NCBI RefSeq assembly: GCF_040183065.1
Contig: NC_091120.1
Location: 183,050,396-183,114,395 of the forward strand
Direction: 5' to 3'
Source of the DNA: Periplaneta americana
Taxonomy: Eukaryota > Arthropoda > Insecta > Blattodea > Blattidae
Length of the DNA stretch: 64,000 nucleotides
A model generated the notes under the pieces. The model had not been told where the DNA came from. It made no database searches and saw only the letters and a program-made list of their open reading frames with translations. Of the stretch, positions 32,753 through 42,776 are shown piece after piece. The stretch's first letter is position 1; every line of letters begins with the position of its first letter. A program made the position numbers and the translations under genes.

Positions 32753-33124
32753 ACTCTCTAGATTATGTCAAGGTCAATATCGACATTTGCTTCTCGGAAA
32801 AAATTAATACTTTAGCGTCTGCGCACATCTCACAATTTACGACTTATTGCACAAGGTCAGTTCCGCTCCTGTCAGATAAGAATAACATGAATACTTATGA
32901 AAAATTTCAAGTTAGAAATATGGTCGAGCATAAAAAGTCGTAAGAAACTTGACTATAATGGTAATTAAGACGCTCGTATGAAAATTATGAAACGAGCGCT
33001 TGCGCTCGTTTCATAAACATACTCGCGTCTTCATTACTATCATTATACGCTCGTTGCATAATGTACTATTATTAAACGCAATGTGTACAACTGTTTGTCT
33101 GCCAATAACTCTGTGATTAAAATA

Positions 33125-33147
33125 TTACTTTGTCTCATAGTTTGCAG
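33125..33147 (+). promoter_or_regulatory. predicted 3' splice site upstream of GMC gene 1
   Basis: The pyrimidine-rich TTACTTTGTCTCATAGTTTGCAG ends in CAG/G 17 bases before the ATG. It suggests that the exon starts at 33148 and that the transcription start lies further upstream, beyond the Crypton-like element. Confidence 0.55.
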
Positions 33148-34913
33148 GACTATGGACCAAGAACATGCAAGCAGTGTTTGCACTGTGGGCGATTCTGGTG
33201 CTGACGCAACAGGTGACATACGCACAAGATGACTATGACTTCATCATAGTTGGGGGAGGCACGGCGGGATGTCTGTTAGCGGCTCGGTTGTCTGAGGTAT
33301 CTGATTGGAAAGTACTTCTCCTCGAAGCCGGAACCTCAGAGTACTTCTTCAATGACATCCCTCTCATTGGACCCATGTTCATCTTGACACCTTACAACTG
33401 GGGCTACAGGGCGGAGAAGAGTGACAAATTTGGTCTCGGTTTGAAAGACGGTCGCGTGATTTGGCCCAGGGGAAAGGGGCTGGGGGGCACTAGTCTCATC
33501 AACGCTCAGATATACACGAGAGGCAACCGCAAGGACTACGACAAATGGGCAGAAATGGGTAACGAAGGTTGGAATTACGCCAATGTGACGAAATACTTCT
33601 TGAAGCACGAGAGGATGAACATCCCACAACTGCAGACAGACACGAAATACCACTCAACGACTGGAGAATTAGACATTTCATATCCTCCTTACCATACAGA
33701 ATTTGCGACCGCTTTCATTGATTCCGGCATTGAGAAAGGATACAAATACGTAGATTATAACGGGGCTAATCAGACTGGTTTCTCTTACATACAAGCAACT
33801 ATGAAGAATGGAGAGAGAGTAAGTTCATATGGAGCATTTCTTAGAGGAATCAAAAGGGATAACTTGGTCATAAAGACTATGAGTATGGTGACCAAGATCA
33901 TTGTTGATCCAAAAACAGGTAAAGCTAAAGGCGTAGAGTATAAAAGGTTCAATCTGGTAACAAGGAAAGCTTTTGCCAAAAAGGAAGTGATTCTCTCCGC
34001 AGGAACCATAAATTCTCCACAGTTGCTCATGCTGGCTGGAATCGGTCCCAAGAAACATCTTGAAAAGCACAATATTACTGTTATTAAAGATTTGGCAGTA
34101 GGTCATAATCTCCAGGACCATGTAGGCTTAATTAGCTTCTACTTCACCACAAATAAAACCGGAGATATACGACTAGACCATATAATCAATGACATTAAAA
34201 ATGCAATACATTATTTTAAAGATGGTTCTGGAGAATTCACCGTGCCAAGCGGTTTCGAAGCACTAACCTATGTAGATATAGACGACAAAGACGATTGTCC
34301 TGAGATGGAGATGTTCTTCGCTGGGCAACTACTGCCCACAATTCCACTTTACTTGAGTTCATTCGGTTTCTTGAATGAAAACTTCAACGAGTTCTACTCA
34401 GATCTGAAAGATAAGCATGGATTCACCATCTTTCCTGTTCTCTTGCATCCGTACAGTTCAGGAAAAATAGAACTCAGGGATACGAACCCTTATACTCACC
34501 CTCTTATTTACCCTGAATACTTCTCTGATCGCAGAGATTTGGAAATTATAATCAAGGGTCTTAATTACACACTCGATATAATAGGTGCTGAGGCGCTCAA
34601 GAAATATGGGGCTGAACTTTACAGAAAACCTTTGCCTCCTTGCCGAGGCTACAAATTCGGCTCTGATGATTACTGGGAATGTTCTCTTCGACAGTTGACA
34701 CTGAGTATTGTGCACGCTGTAGGGACTTGTAAGATGGGCCCTGCTTCGGATCCAGATGCCGTTGTGGATCCTAGATTGCGAGTAAAAGGAATTCACAATC
34801 TAAGAGTTGTTGATGCTTCCGTCATGCCTACTGTGCCTTCTGGTCACACGATGGGCCCTGTTTATATGATTGCCGAGAAAGCTGCAGATATGATCAAAGA
34901 AGATTGGAAGTAG
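33148..34913 (+). CDS. secreted GMC oxidoreductase, glucose dehydrogenase-like (gene 1)
   Basis: Predicted FAD-dependent alcohol or sugar oxidoreductase of the glucose-methanol-choline family, 582 aa from the ATG at 33165, the usual size for insect members. Residues 1-20 (MQAVFALWAILVLTQQVTYA) form a signal peptide, so it is probably secreted. The FAD-binding Rossmann motif VGGGTAGC is at about 29-36, LLEAG at 52-56, the first GMC signature (RGKGLGGTSLINAQIYTRG) at about 102-120, and the second (LSAGTINSPQLLMLAGIGP) at about 276-294. The C-terminal substrate-binding domain has the likely catalytic pair His517 (HAVGTCKMG) and His561 (SGHTMGPVY). TTTGTCTCATAGTTTGCAG ending at 33147 is a good 3' splice site, so a non-coding or short coding first exon upstream is likely. 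The frame also stays open between that site and the ATG. Closest relative in the window is gene 2. Substrate unknown. Confidence 0.95.
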
Positions 34914-35041
34914 AAAATATTTTATGAACCAAAAATTCCCTCTCCTGTTTCTCACTACAACTCTGAGACAATACAAAATGTTTAAGGAAAGGTGATTTAT
35001 ATGATAATTGTATATAATTCAACTACTTATTTTTCTTTGGG

Positions 35042-35047
35042 AATAAA
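35042..35047 (+). terminator. polyadenylation signal AATAAA for GMC gene 1
   Basis: Canonical AATAAA about 130 bases after the stop, followed by a T-rich stretch (GTATTTTTTGTC), as expected of a cleavage/polyadenylation site. Confidence 0.6.
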
Positions 35048-35164
35048 ATAGATGTATTTTTTGTCATATTAAATCAGTATTCTTATTTCACATGTGAAAC
35101 TCTCAAAAACACCAGCTAGAAACTCTCCTTCAAAAGATGTATACAAGCAGGTACAATATAGGCA

Positions 35165-36200
35165 AGGTTAGTTAGTTAGTGGGGTTTAAAAAGAGCGCGT
35201 CAGCTACTACGGCTATTTGCGCCCTTATCTAAAATTCTTCACAAAACAGAAACACAATACAATAATCGGAATGCTTAAAATACTAAAAAGCGTTGTCGCG
35301 GTTAAAACGAGGCAAACAAATGCAGTTTCAACAGGTTAATGCATAAAAAAACATAACAGCAGATCACAGAACTTAGCTGGTATTTAAAAAAGAAATAATA
35401 AAATAATAAAAAATATGCCTCCAGAAATAAATTATCTGGCGCATTTCTAAAATGCTCGGATGTAAAAGGTCCAAATGTCAAGTGTGTTAAAAACATATTT
35501 AAAACAACGAATGTAACCTCCGGATGTAGAGGGTTAGGAGGATAAGTAAAACGGATTAATAAAAAACTAAATCATCCTGTCAAGTCCTATATTCGATAAA
35601 CATTTCAGAACAGCATTTGCACAATTAAAATCATTTCCAAGAGCGTCACGGAGAGTCGGCCGAATCCCATATTGCCGACGGACACGGTCATATTTTCTAC
35701 AATGCAATAAAAAATGTTCCACCGTGGAACATGGTATATATCACACTCTGGCTGAGGTTCGCCACGTAGGAGATGGCTATGTGTCAGATGACAGTGGCCA
35801 ATCCTCAACCGGGAGAGTAAAACGTCTTCTTGTCGTGACGCTCTTGTGGACGAATCACAAACTCGAACAGTATTCTTTATTCTTCGTAATTTATTTCCCT
35901 CTTGTGCAGACCATTCTCTTTCCCATTGCCACCATATTCTATGTTTCAGGTAATTTTGAGTATCTTGTCACCTCTCACGCCAATACACCTCAGAACCATT
36001 CATAGCACTGTCCTTTGCTGCAGCATCCTCTGCCTCGTTACCAAGAATGTCAACACGACCCGGACTCCACACTACTCCAATCTCATAATCAGAGGTTAGG
36101 AGAGAGTGGAAAAGTTCCTGGGTTCTCAACACAAGCGGATCATCAGAATTCAAACGCTGCAGGGACTGAATGTCGCTTAAAGAGAAGGAGCAGATAAGGA
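35165..36200 (-). pseudogene. Jockey-type LINE tail with RNase H remnants
   Basis: The minus strand carries GVVWSPGRVDILGNEAEDAA and AKDSAM, the catalytic-histidine-like box region of a LINE RNase H domain (W-x-P-G-H-x-x-x-x-G-N-E-x-A-D-x-x-A), here with Arg replacing His and Glu replacing the Asp. Further 3' it gives RIGHCHLTHSHLLRGEPQPE, the region after RNase H with a C-x-x-C-like motif. Frames shift repeatedly. The 3' UTR, ending near 35165, is shared with no other copy here. Typical of Jockey/I-group elements in insects. Confidence 0.8.
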
Positions 36201-37099
36201 ATCTGCCCCGGGTTGTCTAATTAAAAACAATAAAGCTCTATAAAAAGCATATAGTTCTGCGGTAAGGCAAGGTTAAGTAAAAAGAAATCTATCAAGTACA
36301 ATAAAGGTAAGGTTAAGTATAAAGATACCTATCAATGGTATCAGTAAGGCATAGTAAATAGCTTCCGAAGCTATCTTAAGAGCTGTATTAGAGTCATCTA
36401 TTTTCAGGTCGTTGCAACACACGTACTTGACAAGAGTCTTCCTAAATCTTAGCCTCATCGGGTAGGCTTATAAATCATAATGTAAATACAAGATGAGATC
36501 AATATATTTTCGAACTGCACTTTTTTTTGTTGTACCGTTAAACATACATGCTCGTGTCACTGAAGATCTTTGCTTCCGTGCCGGTTGAGTCAGTTCATCA
36601 AACAGCTTCAGATTGTCTTTAAGAACTGAGTTTCTACAGGTGATTTTGTGCAAACATATCAAGGACCTATTGTGATTTTTCCTGGAATCCCTCCATACAT
36701 CCTCCTCTTCATAGAACATCTTGTTATTCCTCATCTTTTACAATATCCACCTCGCGTCATTGGAATTCCTTGTCACAAAGTATTAGGGGCTGCAAGACAA
36801 CAAACACCTTTAAGAACAGCTTAAAAGATAACCTTATTAGCATTTCACTCCAATCATACTGATTTAAAATATTACTGACTACACTGTTGCTTTTTTCTTT
36901 AGACATCATCCTGATTGTGCTGTATTTTCAAAATTGTCTCATAATAATCTCTTTCTATTATCTAATATCATTTGAAATATATTAACATTCTATCTATTTT
37001 AGTTTAATTCTGCTACACAGTTTATTTCAGTGTTTAATTAATAGTTCATAGTATTTTGTTGTTTAATTCGTAAATAACTCTTGTATACATGTAACTCTC
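36201..37099. other. no gene recognised
   Basis: AT-rich. A short direct repeat of AAGGTTAAGTA-type sequence (about 36265-36325) is the only structure noticed. Confidence 0.4.
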
Positions 37100-37211
37100 A
37101 TCTAAATCAAATTGTTGAATTCTTTGTAAGTTCATGCATATGTATATACACTTTCTGCTGGTTGAGTGGAAGAGAAGGCCTTACGGCATTAACTCTGCCA
37201 GCTAAAATAAA

Positions 37212-37270
<59 letters not shown>
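37100..37270 (+). mobile_element. LINE 3' end with (ATT)n tail, plus strand
   Basis: GTGGAAGAGAAGGCCTTACG followed by GCATTAACTCTGCCAGCTAAAATAAATC and about 19 ATT units (37211-37270). The reverse complement of this motif occurs at 44935-44965 and 53665-53690, each time next to an A/T microsatellite. This marks the 3' end of one LINE family tailed by short tandem repeats. Confidence 0.75.
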
Positions 37271-37273
<3 letters not shown>

Positions 37274-37879
37274 ACATGTGCCTTATGGCTAGTCTTCCTC
37301 TCTGCCTTTCGAGTGATACATTTATTATCGATTCCAGGCACTTCTCTAATTCTAGATAATTTTTCCGTTTCGTGCGACCTGTGTGTTACCTACATTCAGG
37401 GCAGTCCGGAAACTGATTGTCCCTTGTATATTGTCTTCGATCATCTTTATAGCGCTCGATAATTTTTGTAGATAATACAACATACAGTCATGGGAGATAC
37501 TCTTCTGTAATCTATATAAAATAAGAACCACCCTTGATAAACACACTGATAACAGTACTCACAGTACTCACGCTTCATTTTTTCCTTGATAAACGAATTA
37601 TTTTACATTTTACAGCAAATAGGAAGCTTGCCGTTATTCTTTCTCAAAATAACGCACGACAGTGCCTCATGTAATATGGAATTGTTAATAAAAATAGCAT
37701 GATTTTTGTCGAAGGAAGTTTGTCATTACAGCACAGTATCGAATAATATTGTATTTGTCGAATAAATTAGCAATTGCATAAATATGTAAATATTTAAGAT
37801 ATTTTATTGAATCTATATCTGCATTGATCGTCAAGTTCAGATGGACTCTGAATGCAAGAAAATCAGAAGCAATCCTAAT
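37271..37879. other. no gene recognised
   Basis: Nothing supported. Confidence 0.4.
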
Positions 37880-38440
37880 GGGACATCAAAGTCTATTATG
37901 TAACATACTGTTTGTCTTCAACACAAATTGCTTCCTGTGTTGAAAATCTTGGCAGTTTACTTCGATTCACATTTAAATTGGAACACCCAAAGTACTCAAA
38001 TTATCAAGAAAGTGTTTTATGTATACTCCATTCCTTAAACGACATTAAAAAATTTCTCCCTGTCAAAAACTACTAGTGGAAACACTAGAAATTTCCCATT
38101 TTGATTATTGTGATTTTCTACTGACAGACCTAAAATAATGTCAACTACTTTCAAAGATTACAGCGTGTTCATAATTCTTGTGTTCGTTTCGTCCCTTACC
38201 ACGTGACATCCATCCTTTCAAACTCTATAAACTGGCTCCGGCTTAATAAACGTAGAAATTTTCATTCTCTTGACCTCCTTTTCCAACTCATGTATTAAAT
38301 TAAATTAAACGAAAAGTTTATATTTAAAATAAATATCGTCCTAGTTAGTACAAATGTATTTGAAATGTAGACTTTCCGTTTAATTCCCCATCTCATCTGG
38401 CACAAATTTCACTCATGGCTTAGCTTAACAAGAAGTAGAA
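37880..38440 (+). pseudogene. degenerate LINE RT C-terminal fragment
   Basis: Broken frames give VYFDSHLNWNTQSTQIIKKV, then HFDYCDFLLTDL and a stretch reading SINWLRLNKRRNFHSLDLLF. This matches the pattern of the minus-strand LINE at 45246-45871 (WNTQVTHICKKIF, HFDYCDSLLT, SWVRLKERRTIHSLSLLF), so it is the same family, older and more damaged. Confidence 0.7.
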
Positions 38441-39027
38441 TACTATTTCAGCACGTTACATGTTACAATTTTCTGAACACTTTTACCTGTTAAAGGAGGT
38501 GTTCCACCTCTCGGCAATGTTCAGTTTTGTAAACAAGAGCACATAGCGGATCGCTTCTTGTGCGCAACGAGTAAATGATATGATGTTTACAGCGAATGAA
38601 GACAGTGGCGGCTTTAACCAAATATTCGCAATTATGTTTACTCAACTGGTTTGTTTCTATTATCGTATACTTTCAACCGTTTCAGTTTTCGCTATTAAAT
38701 TTGATACAATATGTATAAATGCGATATTATCAAATTTGGCCTATTTTACAAATAACAATTAGACTAAAGTCATTCACATTTGACGAAATAAACATATATT
38801 TACACTTAAATCCTGCCTGCGTACCGAGTGCAGAACTATATTCTCAGTTATACTACCATGACTATCAGAAAAAATAATTTTAATGAATACGTTTATAAAT
38901 ACTATAAAATCGAAACTGATATCCCTGATTTCTTCAGAGAATATGAATTAAATTATATCTTCATTCCGAGTACATTACTATATATTCTCTGACTTACAAT
39001 AGTATGTTGGAAGCAGTAAAAGTTGGG
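38441..39027. other. no gene recognised
   Basis: Nothing supported. Confidence 0.4.
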
Positions 39028-39778
39028 TTGGGGACAACTCGCCACAGAAAATTAGCCACAGAGGCATCTCGACACATAATTGAAATTCGTATCAAAGACA
39101 ACTCGCCACATAATTGAAATTCGTATCATAGACAACTCGCCACATAATTGAAATTCGTATCAAACACAATTCGCCACCTAATTGAAATTCGTATCATAGA
39201 CAACTCGCCACATAATTGAAATTCGTATCATAGACAACTCGCCACCTAAATGAAATTTGTATCAAAGACAATTAGCCACACATTAAAATTCGTATGAAAG
39301 GCTAAAATTCGCTACAACTTGTAATATATGAAGGTAATACTCAAATTCGCAACAATTTATAATATATTCCTATGGTAACACAAGACAAATCCAGACGCTG
39401 TAAACTAATTCGGAACTATGGCGGAAGAAATTCGCTTCACAAAATCAGAAAGAGGCTCTGACAAATTAATTCATCTTGGCTACATGTACACGAGACTTAG
39501 AGAAAATAAGAATGGAGTTGAAGCCAAATTTCATGTACATAGCAATTTACATACTTAGTGGAATTTATAATTATTAATCTTTGTATCCATTCGCACAATA
39601 TAGAGCTTCTGAAGTCATGGATTTATCTTTGTACCGCAGTGTTGCAAATTGTCTATCTGTGGCGAATTGTCTATTTGTGGCGAATTGTCTACCTGTGGCG
39701 AATTGTTCCTATTACCAATTTTCTGTGGCCAATTGTCCCAGTTACCAATTTTCTGTGGCCAATTGTCCGGAACCGGTA
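39028..39778. mobile_element. foldback element with minisatellite arms
   Basis: The left arm (39028-39300) holds about eight 34-bp units of the type CAACTCGCCACATAATTGAAATTCGTATCA. The right arm (about 39645-39778) holds inverted units (GTGGCGAATTGTCTATCTGT, TTTTCTGTGGCCAATTGTCC). The outermost GGACAACTCGCCACAGAAAA and TTTTCTGTGGCCAATTGTCC pair as terminal inverted repeats. No coding content; the target duplication is not clear. Confidence 0.75.
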
Positions 39779-39923
39779 ATAGGTCTCAAGTCAAAAAAAT
39801 TTTAAATTTTGCTTGAGGACGATTAAAAGTTCGTGTATTAAGTACAATGAATTAGAATGGGATTGTGTTCAAAATAAATACTAGATGTCAAACAAATTCT
39901 ATAATTTATTCTGTGACTGCAAT

Positions 39924-40469
39924 ACTCTTATCAGAGTGCTGCATTGGAGTTAAATCGCTCGCTTGAACTCGATCGAGTGTAGCACCCTCGAGTGAGATAC
40001 GATCGGTCGTGATACGCTCGTAATAAATAGAAGTATAATACAAGGTCATCTCACCGACATGTCTTATCTTGTATGGAAGGCGACAGATAAGATACACATA
40101 TTTTTGCTCACACGGTAAAAATAAGGCTTTATTTTATGTGTTTATGACAAACGTTTAATGGAACAGTCAACGGAACGTACGAAAACAGGAACATGAAGTT
40201 ATAAATAAAATAGTATGAAAAACTTCGATACACAGTTATTATTGCTAATTAATAATTATTCAATATTTGATTTACCACATACATAATATGATAGGTCCAT
40301 ACATAGTGTTCCGCCTATATACTTTGACAATGTAGAAACGTTTTACAAAATATTATTGATATAACATTAGATTAATAACAATATTAATACAGAGATAACG
40401 TCACAGAAAATATAATAAAACGAATAATCATGCTGCACAACTGTTACAGATGCAAAGATTGATACACTA

Positions 40470-40510
<41 letters not shown>

Positions 40511-40926
40511 TAGAAAACTTGATACAGTTCTTGCGTTATCGTGATTGTGTTCTCCGTTTATAATAATTACATTTACATCCAATAACATCTATCAGATGTG
40601 ACAAAAACAAAATCACTCCTGTGTTGTGTGTGGGGGGGGGGACATTTACCTACAACATTTATATTACATTTTAAAGCAAGTTTTGTAGTTGTACTATGGA
40701 GAGGCTAGTCAAACACTGCAAAGTTTTGAAATCATAAACATCTATGATGTTACTACACAGTTCATCACTGTAACAAGAACGAATGTCTAACGCTCGGCTT
40801 ATACCGTTCGAGGATTTACCGCTCGTGACAATTTTACCCATCATGCATGTGTGCTACCTATCGGATTATGCTATGAACTACTTGGCGCTCGAGCGGAAAC
40901 GTCCGATGCAGACCTCTGACTCTTAT
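39924..40926. mobile_element. hAT-type non-autonomous transposon, 987 bp
   Basis: Element 39932-40918. ACTCTTAT flanks both sides (39924-39931 and 40919-40926), a perfect 8-bp duplication as made by hAT transposases. The ends CAGAGTGCTGCATTGGA and TCCGATGCAGACCTCTG are inverted repeats and start CAGAG, a hAT-like terminus. An (ATT)n run lies at 40472-40508. No transposase was found. Confidence 0.85.
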
Positions 40927-41340
40927 TAATATCTCTTCCCCTCGTAAAACTTCGAACTATTCACAGTTCAAGTGGGAACACGATTTCAAGTGTTTTGTCT
41001 ATTTCACTTTTCCTATACATTTAAAATAACAAATAAAAAACAAGGGAGATGAGGACAAGAAATTATGATGCTGAAAGAAATAAAATTATTATAAATAGAT
41101 TTTGTGCAGAAGCGTGACTCACCCTAGTCAGCTAATGCGTGAAGGCACAGCAACGTCGAACGGCTGCCATTCTGCAAGGATAAAAGTATACATAAATACT
41201 AATTTTATTGTTATCAAAGATAATGAAATGAGCCATAATGCTAATAGAACATTTATTCGAAGAAACACAAGAAGTAAAGAACAAATAACTTTAAAATACG
41301 AATAATGTTATGCAAGAAGGTGTTCCATAAGATCATACCC
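40927..41340. other. no gene recognised
   Basis: Nothing supported. Confidence 0.4.
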
Positions 41341-41573
41341 GTCCAACCCTGTGAAGTAACGGTTAGCATGCGTGACTGTGAAACGAGCTGGTCGAGCTCA
41401 AATCCTGGTTGGGACAAGTTGCCTGGTTGAGGTTTTAACCGTGGTTTTTCCTCAACTCATTACGAGCAAATGCTGGGTAACTTTCGGTTCTGGACCCCGG
41501 ACTCATTTCACCGGCATTATCACCTTCATCTCATTCAAACGCTAGATAAAGCGTCGTAAAACAATTATAAAAA
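41341..41573 (+). mobile_element. tRNA-derived SINE (family 1), plus strand
   Basis: Head with GAAGTAACGGTTAGCATGCG and GAGCTCAAATCCTGGTTGGG (decayed boxes), body with ACTTTCGGTTCTGGACCCCG and ACTCATTTCACCGGCATTAT, tail GTCGTAAAACAATTATAAAAA. Flanks ATCATACCC and ATCGTACCC suggest a 9-bp duplication with one change. The most diverged of the three family-1 copies. Confidence 0.85.
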
Positions 41574-42068
41574 CATCGTACCCTTAGCAGATCATAGGTT
41601 TGTGGTTGCCAAACATCACAAAATAGTGACATAATAGAAATGCAACCCGCACACCACCATAGCAGGGAGAGAAGAGTGGAGTGGATATCTTCCCAGGTAA
41701 TGCAGTGAATGACAGTGCAGAGACGGACTGTGACCGGAAAACAAAAACAATATAGGCTAATATTCTTCTACTTATTAGCTAGTTTATCCGTAATCTAACA
41801 TTCATATTGAGATTAATTCAGATAAGTCTATAACGAGAGAAATTGTAATGTATTTCAGTGTTCTTGACTTACCAAGTTTTACTTTAACTTTAAAAACAAA
41901 TTAATGTACTGTAACTTATATTATACCATTTGCTTTTATATAAACTTAAATCTGTTGATTTGTCTGTTAACGTTTCCACCTTTGTTTAGCATCTTCAGAC
42001 AATTCCATAAAACAATATCAAACAGGTCCTATAAAAACACACTCACTTACGCACGCACACATACACAC
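41574..42068. other. no gene recognised
   Basis: Nothing beyond a short CA-rich run near 42055-42070. Confidence 0.4.
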
Positions 42069-42540
42069 ACACAAGGGTGGATCGAAAGGTAACGCACAAC
42101 AATATTTTGTTTCAACGTATTTTATAGGTAAGCAAAATGAAATAATGCACAGGAAAGCTACAGGTTTCACCTATTCTTCGACATTGGAACCAAGTCTCTC
42201 GACACATTTCTCCCATCGTGACACCATATTCAGTACACCTCCTTCATAAATCTCCGTTTTTGGGCGTATAGCCATCTGCGCACGACTGATTTCACTTTTT
42301 TTCATCTGAACCGAAGCGCTGTCCTCTTAAGAATTTCTTCATTTGTCAGAAGAGGTGAAAGTCAGACGGTGCGAGGTCTGGATTGTAGGGTGAGTGATTG
42401 CTGCCTTAATGATGCCTCTGACATTGCGTGGTGTTGCAGCGGTCACTGGTCGGCCGGAACGTGCTTCGTCGGCAGACTTCTTCGAAGAACCTGCCCTACC
42501 TGGAGATATTGCTATGGTCCAGATAATCAAGCACCATACA
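42069..42540 (-). pseudogene. second mariner transposase remnant, minus strand
   Basis: The minus strand first reads SADEARSGRPVTAATPRNVR, the end of the N-terminal domain. After a deletion it gives THSPYNPDLAPSDFHLF (the catalytic P-Y-N-P-D-L-A-P-S-D box), MKKFLRGQRFGSDEK and a tail like YAQKRRF ... MGEMCRE. Stops and a missing centre make it dead. The outer end TTGTTGTGCGTTACCTTTCG near 42105-42075 looks like a mariner end. Confidence 0.75.
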
Positions 42541-42776
42541 TGTCCAATATTTTCCTGTGGGTTTCACTCGAATTTTTAGTTTTTTGCAAAAAAACAAAAA
42601 AACAAAACAACGGACTACACCTCGCTGCCCGTCATAAGTGAACGATTGTAAAAAAGCGCCATTTTTACTCAGTAGTTACAGCTCGTTCCGCCAGGGTGAT
42701 ATCCGATCGACCCATTGCTGTCTGTAGCGCAAGATTCGACATAACTCTCTGCCAACTTTGAACGTCCTAACCAAAA

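Larger units (their letters stand above)
31908..33075 (+). mobile_element. Crypton-like element, longer copy 2, with SINE insertion
   Basis: Starts CTTTATGCTCGACCATGCC and carries the inverse ATGGTCGAGCATAAA near 32920-32933, followed by a region with a perfect 14-bp hairpin (TATGAAACGAGCGC-TT-GCGCTCGTTTCATA, about 32987-33016) enclosed by a weaker inverted pair. It includes a tyrosine-recombinase C-terminus and a SINE. Its right end lies about 70 bp before the GMC gene 1 splice acceptor. Confidence 0.7.

Noticed and set aside
33336-34121. Minus-strand frames opposite GMC gene 1
   Set aside because: They are shadows of the coding strand with no domain pattern; the same holds for frames opposite GMC gene 2.
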